Shown: positions 25,451 through 33,609, numbered from the stretch's first letter. The stretch is DNA of 39,163 nt from Chlorobiota bacterium (GCA_013153605.1 JAADED010000077.1:1-39163), one strand, 5' to 3'. Made by a program: numbers and translations. Notes: generated by a model not told the origin, from the letters alone.

Positions 25451-27729
25451 CGCGGTTTTCCGTAAATGATGATTTCCGAAGGCCGGTACCGCGTCACCAC
25501 ATACAGGTATCGGGGTTTGACCAAAAGCGAGGCATCGAAATCGCCCGCCAGCGGGGCGGCGTCTCGGGGAGTGCCCGCATACACGGTTTGGCCCGTGCGG
25601 TCCACCACGGTGAAATAAACTTTACCGCCCTCTTCATACAGCCGCGGCCGCATATAATCGCCCGGGGGAAGGCCCGTATCCCGTCCGTCCAGGAATACTT
25701 TACCTCCGCTTATTTCGAGCCGGTGTCCGGGCGTAAACGCGGCATCCGTTACGGGTCCCGCCGGTCCTTCCTTGCGGGTTATACGTCCCTTGACGTCGAT
25801 ACGCACCAAACGGCCCGAAGTGTCGATGGCGGCAAAAGTATTGCCGTAGCGGAACCACGGCGTGCGTACCGGAATTTTTTCTTTTACGCGAATACGGTCT
25901 TTTCCCCGGCGGTTGAGGATGCGCAAGGTGCCGTCGGGAAACCATACCAAAATATAATCCTTGGTACCGATACGGATGTGGCGAGGTGCATCGGCGGGCG
26001 GCCGGTCGTATTTGAGAGGTTTGAATCCTTTGACTTCTCGCCCCTTGAGGTCGAAAACCTTCAGGTAGCCGTCCGATGCCGCCATGAGGCGATAATTTTT
26101 GTTGCCCTCATAGTCGAATACGGCCAAGGGCGCTTCCACACGGAGGTGGAGGGGGAAAGGGGCCACGTATTTTCCGTGGATGTCGGCTACGTAGATGCCC
26201 GAGGGCGTGGCGAATACAAATTGGCGTTTGCCGTTTTTGTACATGTCCACCTGGCGAATTTCCCCCAACACCGGTCCGCCCGCATCTTTGGCCCACCGGC
26301 GCTTGCCTTTGGCCGTGACCAGCACGATGCGGTTTTGAGCATCCTGATATACCAATTCGTATTTGCCGCTCAAATGGTTGTACACCCAGCGGGGTTCCAA
26401 TTGAACGGAACCTCCGTCAAACCGGGCGATTTCTTTCCATCCCCCGGAAGCTACGGCTTCCCCTTCTTTTTTAAGGGCTGCAAAATGGATCACGGTTTTA
26501 TTGCCTTCCAAGTGATCGGAGGCGAAGAAACGTCCGGGTTCCATACGCGTAAGCTGATGCGTCAGGCGCTCGCTTCCGGTCAGGCGTGCCCATGCGGGTT
26601 TGCGGCCGTCCGTCTTGGCATCCCACAAGCGCACCAGCCGTTCCATGACCGCCCGATCGGAAGTCCATATCCACCCTTCGTCCAGGGGCCATACGTATTT
26701 GTAGGTCCGACGGCGGAGCAAGGGATAAAAGACGTTACCCGCGGTAGCACTGTCGGGAGTGAGAAAAATTTGATAATCGCCGGCGGTGAAGGCGGGTTGG
26801 AGTCGCTCGCGCAATTCCTTCGGTTGGGGGTCGAAAAAGGTAACCAGCACGTCTCCCTGCCAAATTCCCTTCAACGATTTCCACCGCTTGAGGGGCAAAG
26901 GGTCCTGGCGGTAGCCGGTATAGGTTTTGAAATCGGTCCAGGCTTTGTAAAAACGAGCGAAATCGTCGAAAGTGAGCGCCGTGAATTCCCGGGTTTCCGG
27001 CGGGAGGGGCGGCAAAACGGCTTCATAAGACATCACGGATTCCCATACTTCGGCCAACGAGCGGCCGTCCGGCTCGGTAACGGCCATTCCGGTATAGGCA
27101 TAATCGCCCGGATTTTCCACGTCCAACACCCATACGTCGCCCGAATGTTTGTGCAAATATTCGTGAGCGGTCAGATAGCGGGCTTCGCGGGGAACGCGGG
27201 CGGGAAACACCAGCCAATGGGCCGAAGCATCGGGATTGGCATAGCCGTCATAGGTGCGTGCCAACGAATCGGACAGAAACAGGTCGGGCAAATTGCGCAT
27301 CAGGTGCTCGGCCAACAGACGGTCGGACGTGAGGACGCCATAATCTTTCCGGTAAAAATGAAAATAATCCTTATCCCCCACCCGGCTTTTGAGGAGAAGT
27401 TCGCCTTGATAGTTCAAAGTATCGGCCGCGGGCAACGCCGGTCGTCCCGGCGCAAAAGTCACGGCCAGGCGCAAGCCGTTTCCCCTGTCGAAAAAGTGGT
27501 AGGCGGCCTCCTTTCCGAAGGGATATTTTCGAAACAATACCAAATCCGAGCGGTCAAACAAACGCCCTGTCAGGTAACCCGTATGTTTGCGAAAAAAGGC
27601 GGTATCCTCATGAATGCGGAGGATATATGCCGCCTGGTCGATATAGCGGGGATTATAATTTTTCGTCTCTTCTCCGCATCCGCTCCAAAACAACCATGCT
27701 ATCCATAACCAAGGAGAGAACCTTCTCAT
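25447..27729 (-). CDS. Large lipoprotein with probable beta-propeller C-terminus, function unknown (760 aa)
   Basis: I do not recognise a characterised family. The start chosen is the ATG at 27729, which gives a 4-base overlap with envC and puts the lipobox WSGC at residue 18; the open frame could begin five codons earlier. Residues about 25-390 are a mixed alpha/beta region with a DUF3352-like look (repeated G-R-x-F/L-S-D segments, FFDPQPKELRERLQPAFTAGD). Residues about 440-760 consist of blade-like repeats with strand-turn-strand patterns such as FVFATPSGIYVADIHGKYV, MAASDGYLKVFDLKGREVKG and WFPDGTLRILNRRGKDRI, typical of PQQ/WD-type propellers. Position between envC and mutY, overlapping both, suggests an envelope role. 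Confidence 0.8.
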   Translation of the reverse strand: MRRFSPWLWIAWLFWSGCGEETKNYNPRYIDQAAYILRIHEDTAFFRKHTGYLTGRLFDRSDLVLFRKYPFGKEAAYHFFDRGNGLRLAVTFAPGRPALPAADTLNYQGELLLKSRVGDKDYFHFYRKDYGVLTSDRLLAEHLMRNLPDLFLSDSLARTYDGYANPDASAHWLVFPARVPREARYLTAHEYLHKHSGDVWVLDVENPGDYAYTGMAVTEPDGRSLAEVWESVMSYEAVLPPLPPETREFTALTFDDFARFYKAWTDFKTYTGYRQDPLPLKRWKSLKGIWQGDVLVTFFDPQPKELRERLQPAFTAGDYQIFLTPDSATAGNVFYPLLRRRTYKYVWPLDEGWIWTSDRAVMERLVRLWDAKTDGRKPAWARLTGSERLTHQLTRMEPGRFFASDHLEGNKTVIHFAALKKEGEAVASGGWKEIARFDGGSVQLEPRWVYNHLSGKYELVYQDAQNRIVLVTAKGKRRWAKDAGGPVLGEIRQVDMYKNGKRQFVFATPSGIYVADIHGKYVAPFPLHLRVEAPLAVFDYEGNKNYRLMAASDGYLKVFDLKGREVKGFKPLKYDRPPADAPRHIRIGTKDYILVWFPDGTLRILNRRGKDRIRVKEKIPVRTPWFRYGNTFAAIDTSGRLVRIDVKGRITRKEGPAGPVTDAAFTPGHRLEISGGKVFLDGRDTGLPPGDYMRPRLYEEGGKVYFTVVDRTGQTVYAGTPRDAAPLAGDFDASLLVKPRYLYVVTRYRPSEIIIYGKPR

Positions 27730-28925
27730 TTTCTTGCCAACCATAATTCGGGATCCAATTTTTGGCGGTTTTGATAAATGCGAAATTTCAACACGCTGAT
27801 GTTCCCGTTCGCCGGGTCTTTGGCCACCTTGCCCACCACTTGACCGGTATGCACTTTTTGGCCTTTTTTCACGTACACTTCTTTGAGATTGCCGTACACG
27901 GTGATGTAATTTCCGTGCCGGATCAGGAGGGTTTGGTTTCCGCCGGGGATAATTTGAACCCCCATCACCTGGCCGTCGAATACGGCACGCACGGGTTCGT
28001 CGTCGGGCACGTTGATGTAAATCCCGCTGTTATAAACCATGATGTTTTTATAGACGGGATGAGGCCGACGCCCGAATCGGCGGGATACATAACCGCGTTT
28101 GACCGGCCACGGCAATTTGCCTTTGTTGGCCGAAAAGCGCGAAGCCAATTGTTTTCCTTCGGGCGTGAGAGCGAATCCCCCGCCTTTACCGCGGTTGGAG
28201 CGGGCGATTTCTTCTTCGATGCGTTTTTGAATCAAACGATCCACCCGCCGGGCCTCCCGTTGCATGGCACGGATGCGGGCCAGGTATTTGCGTTTTTGTT
28301 TTTTGAGGTCGGCCAGCATTTTTTCCAAACGCCCCTTTTCGGCCCGGAGCCGGCGTTGCTCGTCGGAAAGGACGGTGAGCATATTGTTCTTTTCCATCTT
28401 CTCGGTCTCCAAGCGCTTGAGGGCTTCTTTGAGGGCGGCCTCTTTCTTTTGGAGCTCGCGGGCTTTCTTTTTGACGAAATCTCCGTATTCCTTCACATAG
28501 CGCATTCGCCGCCAGGCCTGTCGGAAACTTTCGGATGATAATACGAAATACAATACTTTTTCCCGGCTGCCGAATTTATACATGCGCCGCACTGCTTGAG
28601 CGTAATTTTCGCGCAAACGGGCGATTTCATCTTCCAGCATGCGGACCGTGTCCTTTTTGCGGGCAATGCGGCGATCCAGAATGCGGATTTCCTTTTGCAA
28701 ATTATCGATCAGCTTTTGGCGTAACGCGATCTTGCGACGGGTGAGTTCGTAAGTTTGCAACAGGTTTTTCTCTTCCGAGCGTGTGCGTTTGAGATCGGCA
28801 TTGATGCGGTTGATTTCCCGCCGGAGGCGTTCGCGCTTTTTCTCCAATTCGGCACGTGTCTGTGCGCCGGCACGATACGGAAGCACGGCCAAACTCAGGC
28901 CCAATATGAAAAACAGAATGCGCAA
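27726..28925 (-). CDS. envC: EnvC-like coiled-coil protein with degenerate LytM (M23) domain (399 aa)
   Basis: This is an exported murein hydrolase activator. A signal peptide (residues 1-21, ending AGAQ) is followed by a long charged coiled coil (about 22-250) and a C-terminal LytM domain (about 275-395: SRRFGRRPHPVYK, VYNSGIYINV, GQVMGVQIIPGG, IRHGNYITVYGNL). In active M23 endopeptidases the zinc ligands are H-x3-D and H-x-H. Here the first reads N-S-G-I-Y and the last V-L-K-F, so the ligands are lost. As in E. coli EnvC, the protein should activate an amidase rather than cut peptidoglycan itself. The start codon is TTG at 28925; the next in-frame ATG is about 95 codons in and would lose the signal peptide. 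Confidence 0.87.
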   Translation of the reverse strand: MRILFFILGLSLAVLPYRAGAQTRAELEKKRERLRREINRINADLKRTRSEEKNLLQTYELTRRKIALRQKLIDNLQKEIRILDRRIARKKDTVRMLEDEIARLRENYAQAVRRMYKFGSREKVLYFVLSSESFRQAWRRMRYVKEYGDFVKKKARELQKKEAALKEALKRLETEKMEKNNMLTVLSDEQRRLRAEKGRLEKMLADLKKQKRKYLARIRAMQREARRVDRLIQKRIEEEIARSNRGKGGGFALTPEGKQLASRFSANKGKLPWPVKRGYVSRRFGRRPHPVYKNIMVYNSGIYINVPDDEPVRAVFDGQVMGVQIIPGGNQTLLIRHGNYITVYGNLKEVYVKKGQKVHTGQVVGKVAKDPANGNISVLKFRIYQNRQKLDPELWLARK

Positions 28926-28944
28926 AGGACAAACGGATTTGGAT

Positions 28945-28952
28945 GCAAGTTA
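28945..28952 (-). promoter_or_regulatory. Weak candidate promoter of the envC-gldD operon
   Basis: The minus strand reads TAACTTGC here, a one-mismatch copy of TAnnTTTG about 20 bases before the TTG start of envC. If correct, the leader is only some 13 bases. No clear -33 box was found. Confidence 0.3.
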
Positions 28953-29048
28953 CAAAAACGGATGCAATTGCGAAGACCCCTCCTCGCCCGGACGGACTTG
29001 ATTTTGACTGTAGATTTTTTCGGTCGATATTTTGGATGGATATCCCAA

Positions 29049-29071
29049 TAAAAAAGCCGCCCGAAGGCGGC
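29049..29071 (-). terminator. Terminator of the dodecin gene
   Basis: On the minus strand GCCGCC pairs with GGCGGC around a TTCG loop, a very stable tetraloop hairpin, followed directly by six T's. It lies 25 bases after the dodecin stop and upstream of the envC operon start. Confidence 0.88.
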
Positions 29072-29095
29072 CGTCCGCGGCAGGTATGCCGGGTA

Positions 29096-29296
29096 TTATT
29101 CCACTTCGAACGTAACCTTGAGGGTGACGCGGTATTCGGTGATTTTGCCGTCTTTGACCACTACGCTTTGATCTTGCACGTAAGCCGAACGGATGTTCTT
29201 CACCGTTTCGGAAGCTTTTTTCACGGCGTTGGCAGCCGCATCTTCCCAACTTTTGTCCGAGTTGGCCATCAATTCGATTACTTTGAGTACAGCCAT
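29096..29296 (-). CDS. Dodecin family flavin-storage protein (66 aa)
   Basis: Dodecin is a small protein forming a hollow 12-subunit shell that stores flavin or CoA and protects against flavin photochemistry. It has the whole family pattern: LKVIELMANSDKSWEDAA, a central helix ending VKNIRSAYVQ, and the closing strands YRVTLKVTFEVE. The flavin-stacking Trp of the family is present in KSWEDA. It has its own promoter and terminator and is therefore a single-gene unit. Confidence 0.93.
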   Translation of the reverse strand: MAVLKVIELMANSDKSWEDAAANAVKKASETVKNIRSAYVQDQSVVVKDGKITEYRVTLKVTFEVE

Positions 29297-29324
29297 GGTT
29301 CAAAATTTTTTAGGGGTTTGTTTT

Positions 29325-29332
29325 CAAATATA
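29325..29332 (-). promoter_or_regulatory. -7 element of the dodecin promoter
   Basis: The minus strand reads TATATTTG, an exact TAnnTTTG, 28 bases before the dodecin ATG. The whole promoter fits in the 44-base gap after the preceding gene and partly within its 3' end. Confidence 0.6.
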
Positions 29333-29340
29333 CAACATTT

Positions 29341-29913
29341 TTACGAACGATGCACTTCGCTTCGATTCCATTTGGCGGCCAGCGCCCGATAGGAAGTTTC
29401 GCGGTCGGGACGGGGGCGTCCGTAATAATGATCTGTCCACCGCCACCCTTTCATGTCCCGATTGACGCCGTAGAGGGGATCCAAAAAGCACACTTCGAAC
29501 AACAGGGTTTGAAACCGGGCCAACCATTGCTCTCTTTGGGGCCTGTCTTGGATGTAAGCCTTCAGGAACCGTTCCCGACCCGAAGCATCCGTTTGCCAAA
29601 ATCCCGCTTCGCGCGCACGGGCGCGAAAAGCGGCCAGTCCTCTTCGCAACAAACGTTTGGACCGCTCCGGCACACGGGGATCCGATAAATAGTCCTGCAA
29701 ATAACCGGGTAATCCCGCTTCTTTCCAGTCGCGCCAGGGGATATGGTCGGGCGGACAGGCGGCTTCGGCCACGGCAAGCCACCAGCGTATGCTTTGGTCC
29801 TCCTGTTCCGAGGAACGGCAGGCATGCAAAAAAGGGGGCAGGGTCCACCACAAGGTCCCCGCCCCTAACCAGCGAATAAATCTTCGTCGCGAAATTTTGG
29901 GTATGCCTCGCAT
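29341..29913 (-). CDS. Gluconate 2-dehydrogenase subunit 3-like Tat-exported protein (190 aa)
   Basis: The N-terminus SRRRFIRWLGAGTL is a twin-arginine signal, followed by a possible lipobox-like LHAC. The mature part matches the gluconate-2-dehydrogenase subunit 3 family in outline: an early WWLAVAEAACPPD, then helical sequence, then the end region LDPLYGVNRDMKGWRWTDH. In known enzymes this small subunit accompanies a GMC-type flavoprotein and a cytochrome c. Neither is in the window, so this is an orphan. The ATG at 29913 is chosen because it begins the signal; the open frame runs further upstream into the EF-hand gene. Only 7 bases separate it from the EF-hand gene stop, so both are probably co-transcribed. 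Confidence 0.78.
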   Translation of the reverse strand: MRGIPKISRRRFIRWLGAGTLWWTLPPFLHACRSSEQEDQSIRWWLAVAEAACPPDHIPWRDWKEAGLPGYLQDYLSDPRVPERSKRLLRRGLAAFRARAREAGFWQTDASGRERFLKAYIQDRPQREQWLARFQTLLFEVCFLDPLYGVNRDMKGWRWTDHYYGRPRPDRETSYRALAAKWNRSEVHRS

Positions 29914-29920
29914 AAAAGCC

Positions 29921-30481
29921 TCAGCCGGCACCTCCGCACTTACCGCCTCCGCATTTGCCCTCACCGCATTTGCCGGACTTGCCCCCGGCTTTGACTTCCT
30001 TGAATTCCTCCCAAGTGACGAATCCGTCGTCGTTGAGGTCAAATTCTTCGAACATTTTTTCATGACCTTTGGCAAACTCTTCGGGACTTACGTATCCGTC
30101 GCCGTCGGTGTCGAATTCTTCGGCCTTGCCGCATTCGTCTTTATCGAGCTTGCCGTCTTTGTTTTTGTCCTTTTCGGGGAATTCCTTCTCGAAATGGGCG
30201 GTAAATTCGGCTTTATCGAACTTGCCGTCGCCGTTGGTATCGATGGATTCGAAATGGGCTTTCAGCTTTTTGAGCTTGCGCGCATTTTTGTTTTCGTAGG
30301 CTTCGTCTTCTTCATGTTCTTCGGCTTCACGGGCTTCGCTTTCTTCATGCGCTTTCTCCACACGTTCGCTTTCGGCTTCCTTATGCGATTCCTTTTCTCC
30401 GCCGCCGTTACACGAAGCGGCCAAAATCCATAATCCCCAAACCATGAGGAAAATCCACAATGTCGATTGCACTTTTTTCAT
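29921..30481 (-). CDS. EF-hand lipoprotein with C-terminal repeated KCG motif (186 aa)
   Basis: The signal peptide ends in LAASC (Cys24), so the mature protein is probably lipid-anchored. A very charged Glu/Lys linker (about 29-70) leads to four EF-hand loops with good calcium ligands: DTNGDGKFDKAE (81-92), DKNKDGKLDKDE (105-116), DTDGDGYVSPEE (124-135) and DLNDDGFVTWEE (148-159). The last 16 residues are KCGEGKCGGGKCGGAG, three cysteines spaced exactly five apart (172, 177, 182). This tail resembles the EGKCG repeats of copper-related modified peptides (HvfA type), but no modifying enzyme is in the window. The gene has its own promoter with a palindrome and is followed by the Tat protein gene. 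Confidence 0.85.
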   Translation of the reverse strand: MKKVQSTLWIFLMVWGLWILAASCNGGGEKESHKEAESERVEKAHEESEAREAEEHEEDEAYENKNARKLKKLKAHFESIDTNGDGKFDKAEFTAHFEKEFPEKDKNKDGKLDKDECGKAEEFDTDGDGYVSPEEFAKGHEKMFEEFDLNDDGFVTWEEFKEVKAGGKSGKCGEGKCGGGKCGGAG

Positions 30482-30500
30482 ACATCCGGTTTTTGGTTGA

Positions 30501-30516
30501 TGTTACAAATGTAACA
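30501..30516 (-). promoter_or_regulatory. Promoter with overlapping perfect palindrome upstream of the EF-hand gene
   Basis: TGTTACA-AA-TGTAACA is a perfect inverted repeat with 7-base arms. Read on the minus strand it contains TACATTTG, an exact -7 element, about 25 bases before the ATG at 30481. A protein bound here would cover the promoter core, consistent with repression. The architecture is typical of dimeric regulators of the CRP/FNR type or similar; which one is unknown. Confidence 0.6.
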
Positions 30517-30534
30517 TTTTTTTGTTAATCGGGA

Positions 30535-32670
30535 TCAAGCCGCTTTTTCGCCGGGAGTGTTTTCTTTATGATCGCCCGACGAATCGTTTTCCTGGGCCTG
30601 AATGGCGGTCAGGAGAATGGTATTGTAAATATCGTCCACGGTGGCGCCGCGGCTCAAGTCGTTGACGGGTTTTTTGAGTCCCAAGAGCATGGGCCCGATG
30701 GCCAATGCGCCGGTTTCGCGTTGAACGGCTTTGTAGGTATTGTTGCCCGTGTTGAGGTCGGGGAAAATCATCACGGTGGCTTGTCCCGCCACGGGCGAGC
30801 CCGGCATCTTCTTTTGTCCCACTTCGGGATCCACGGCCGCATCGTACTGGATGGGGCCCTCCACCGGAATGTCGGGGCGTTTTTGGCGGACCAATTCGGT
30901 GGCTTTGCGCACCTTTTCCACTTCTTCGCCCTTACCCGATTCGCCTGAAGAGTAGCTGAGCATGGCCACCCGAGGTTCGATGCCGAATTTTTTGGCCGCA
31001 TCGGCGGTGGCTATGGCGATTTCCGATAGTTGCTCGGCATCGGGATTGGGCACGATGGCACAATCGGCAAAGGCGGACACCCGTTCGGGCAACGCCATAA
31101 AGAAAGTGGAAGTCACGAAATTGGCGCCCGGTTTGGTTTTGATCAATTGCAAGGCCGGTTTGATGGTATGGGCGGTGGTATGTACCGCTCCCGACACCAT
31201 GCCGTCGGCATCGCCTTCCCGTACCATCATGGTGCCGAAATAAGACGGATCTTGGGCCAAGTCGTAGGCCATGGCTTCGTTCACTCCCTTATGTTTGCGA
31301 AGCTCGTGGATTTTCTTGGCGTATTTGTCCAGCAAGGGCGATTCTTTGGGATCGATGATTTGCACTTTGTCCCAATCCAGATTGATGCCGTGGGTTTTGG
31401 CCACGTTCTTGACCTCTTTTTCGTTGCCCAACAATATGACGTCGGCCAAATCGCGGGAGGTAATCTTGCAAGCAGCCTTCAGGATGCGGGGCTCGGTGGC
31501 TTCGGGCAAGACGATGCGTTTTTTCTCTTTGGAAGCCATTTCTTCCAAATTGTAGAGGAACATGCTGGGAGTGACCCGCCTCGATTCGAAGTGGAACACT
31601 TTTTCCAAAATGACGTTTACGTCCACGTGCCGCTTAAAGAGACGGATGGAATGCATGATTTTTTTGGTGTCCTTTGGATGGATTTGGACGGGCATGGACT
31701 TAATTTGGGTGGCCACTTCGTAGGTTTGGGGCTTGACGCTGAGGATGGGTACGTTGTTGTTGGTTCCTTCGATAAGTTTGAGAATGGATTTGGCCGGAAT
31801 GAGCCCGCCCGACAATACGATCCCCGACACGTCGGGATAATGGTAGGATTTATCGGCCTGGAGGGCCGAAAGGATGATATCGCTCCGGTCGCCGGGTGTG
31901 ATTACCAAAGTGTGGGACTTGAGGTATTTGAGAAAATGCCGCATTTGCATGGCCCCCACGGCCACGTGCTTGATATGGCGTCCCAGGTTGTTTTCGCCGA
32001 ACAGCACCTTGGCGTCGAAATGGCGAATGATGTCGTAAATACCGGGATTGGCGAGGAATTCGTCGCGGGGAATGGCGGTGACGTATGTTTCGTCATTAAC
32101 GGCTTTTTTCAGCCGCTCGATCACGGCCTTGAGGTTTTTGGGCAAAATTTTGTTGGCGATCAAAGCCACCACCTCCACTTCGCGCTCGCGAAATCCGTCG
32201 TAGGCCAATTTCATGCTTCCGATAAACTCGTCCATGGTTTTGCCCTTGCCGCTTCCGATAATAATGGCGGGTATGGAAAGGTTGGACGCAATTTTAATGT
32301 TCATTTCGAATTCCACGATACTTCCCTCGCCGCTAAAATCGCTTCCCTCGATAATGATAAAATCGAACTTTTTCTCCAGCCGTTTGTATTTGCGTATGAT
32401 TTTTTCGAGGATTTTGTCATCCTTGTTTTCGTTGAGCAACCGCACGATTTCGGCCCGGGTGAGGCCGTAAGATTCCTCGTAAGATTGAGGAATTTTGAAA
32501 AATTCGAGCATCAGACGGATGTGGTTATCGGGCTTTTCGCCTCCGTCGATAATGGGCCGGAAGTATCCCACCTTGTCGGTGCGGGATTTGAGCTCGTTCA
32601 TCAACCCTATGCTCACGATGGATTTGCCACTATTGGGTTCGATAGTGGCGATATATAAAGCTTTGTTCAT
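30535..32670 (-). CDS. pta: Phosphate acetyltransferase, long form
   Basis: Pta interconverts acetyl-CoA and acetyl phosphate. This is the three-domain form (711 residues). It has an N-terminal P-loop domain related to dethiobiotin synthetase (IEPNSGKSIVSIGLM at about residue 10), a central DRTGG-type regulatory domain (about 215-330) and the C-terminal catalytic PTA_PTB domain. Landmarks of the last are LPEATEPRILKAA, MVREGDADGMVSGAVHTTAHT, MLSYSSGESGKG and FPDLNTGNNTYKAVQRETGA. No acetate kinase gene is adjacent in the window. The FKBP-like lipoprotein gene ends 12 bases upstream on the same strand, so pta may be second in an operon. Confidence 0.96.
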   Translation of the reverse strand: MNKALYIATIEPNSGKSIVSIGLMNELKSRTDKVGYFRPIIDGGEKPDNHIRLMLEFFKIPQSYEESYGLTRAEIVRLLNENKDDKILEKIIRKYKRLEKKFDFIIIEGSDFSGEGSIVEFEMNIKIASNLSIPAIIIGSGKGKTMDEFIGSMKLAYDGFREREVEVVALIANKILPKNLKAVIERLKKAVNDETYVTAIPRDEFLANPGIYDIIRHFDAKVLFGENNLGRHIKHVAVGAMQMRHFLKYLKSHTLVITPGDRSDIILSALQADKSYHYPDVSGIVLSGGLIPAKSILKLIEGTNNNVPILSVKPQTYEVATQIKSMPVQIHPKDTKKIMHSIRLFKRHVDVNVILEKVFHFESRRVTPSMFLYNLEEMASKEKKRIVLPEATEPRILKAACKITSRDLADVILLGNEKEVKNVAKTHGINLDWDKVQIIDPKESPLLDKYAKKIHELRKHKGVNEAMAYDLAQDPSYFGTMMVREGDADGMVSGAVHTTAHTIKPALQLIKTKPGANFVTSTFFMALPERVSAFADCAIVPNPDAEQLSEIAIATADAAKKFGIEPRVAMLSYSSGESGKGEEVEKVRKATELVRQKRPDIPVEGPIQYDAAVDPEVGQKKMPGSPVAGQATVMIFPDLNTGNNTYKAVQRETGALAIGPMLLGLKKPVNDLSRGATVDDIYNTILLTAIQAQENDSSGDHKENTPGEKAA

Positions 32671-32682
32671 TTTATGGAAAGT

Positions 32683-33609
32683 TTAATGCGTGTCGGCGTC
32701 CAGGTAGTTGGGTATGCCGTCGCCGTCGTCATCGTCGTTGGTCGGGTCGCCGTCACCGTTGGTGTCCTCGTATTTGGTGAGCAATCCGTCGCCGTCGTCA
32801 TCGGGATCCACGTAATCGGGGTGGGCGGGAATCCCGTATTTTTCTTCCAATTCCTTGTCGGTGTTGTCGTCGGTGGGGTCGCCGTTGCCGTTAAGATCTT
32901 CCAATACGTTGGGCACAAGATCATCGTCCAAATCGGTATTGACCACCAGCGTGCGGAAGTGCACGATCACGGGCGAGTAAGAAGACAACAAGGCCCCCGA
33001 TTCGCCCATAAACGCCAAATCGAATTGGGCCAGGCCCGAAGGCAGGAAAGCCACTCCCACACCCTTGCCTTCGAAAGTAACCGTCCCGTCGGGATTGGGG
33101 GTATAGGTACCACCTCGGAATTGAGGCAATACTTTGCGCAAACCCACCAGTCGTATGCCCGCCGAAGGATACCAGACGTTCATCCATACGGGCGAGAGTT
33201 CCGTGCGTTTGAAGACGGTTTCCAAATCGAAATTTTGGATTTCCACAGCCGCCAACACGTGGTCGGTGGTGGTGATGGAATCGGCGGTGCCGGGGGTTAC
33301 CGAAAGGTAATAAATGTCATACACCACCTCTTCGTCTTCGGGATCTTCCATTTGCACCACCAGGGCGTCGTCATACAAAGTGCGCTGGCCGGCATGCCGC
33401 ACCGGCTCGATAATCACCTTGCCGTAGGCATCCACGATGTAGGTATGGGTTTGCAAAAATTGAAGAATGGAATCCTTTTCGGCGGCATATTGTTCGGCCC
33501 TGTCGCGAGGCGTATATTCGATAAAAGGATCCTCCTTTTTACAAGTGGATGCCATAAAAAGAAGGACGAGGGATACAATGATCCCCCGTCGCCAATATTT
33601 GGATTTCAT
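32683..33609 (-). CDS. FKBP-like lipoprotein with calcium-binding C-terminal repeats (308 aa)
   Basis: This is a lipid-anchored protein (lipobox MASTC, Cys23) related to a Bacteroidota group annotated as FKBP-type peptidyl-prolyl isomerases. The central region (about 90-235) has family pieces YDIYYLSVTPGTADS, SPVWMNVWYPSAG, GGTYTPNPDGTVTF and GVGVAFLPSGLAQFD. The last 75 residues are Asp-rich thrombospondin type 3-like repeats (NTDLDDDLVPN, DPDDDGDGLLTKYED, DDDDGDGIPNYLDAD) that should bind calcium. The open frame extends 20 codons upstream, but the signal peptide sets the start at 33609. Isomerase activity is uncertain because the fold is divergent. It precedes pta by 12 bases, with a near-match -7 box (TACTTTAG) upstream. 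Confidence 0.82.
   Translation of the reverse strand: MKSKYWRRGIIVSLVLLFMASTCKKEDPFIEYTPRDRAEQYAAEKDSILQFLQTHTYIVDAYGKVIIEPVRHAGQRTLYDDALVVQMEDPEDEEVVYDIYYLSVTPGTADSITTTDHVLAAVEIQNFDLETVFKRTELSPVWMNVWYPSAGIRLVGLRKVLPQFRGGTYTPNPDGTVTFEGKGVGVAFLPSGLAQFDLAFMGESGALLSSYSPVIVHFRTLVVNTDLDDDLVPNVLEDLNGNGDPTDDNTDKELEEKYGIPAHPDYVDPDDDGDGLLTKYEDTNGDGDPTNDDDDGDGIPNYLDADTH

Noticed and set aside
25408-27708. A 766-residue open frame on the plus strand opposite the large lipoprotein gene
   Set aside because: It is antisense to a gene with a lipobox, coupled overlaps and normal codon use. The frame is full of His, Gly and Phe as expected for a reverse-strand shadow and has no signal or motif.
31030-32658. 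A 542-residue open frame on the plus strand opposite pta
   Set aside because: Pta on the minus strand has all family motifs end to end; the antisense frame has a shadow-type composition and no recognisable domain.
32683-32930. Regular GAC/GAT-rich repeats that at first sight resembled a tandem repeat locus
   Set aside because: They encode the Asp-rich calcium-binding repeats at the end of the FKBP-like protein and are explained by the protein sequence.
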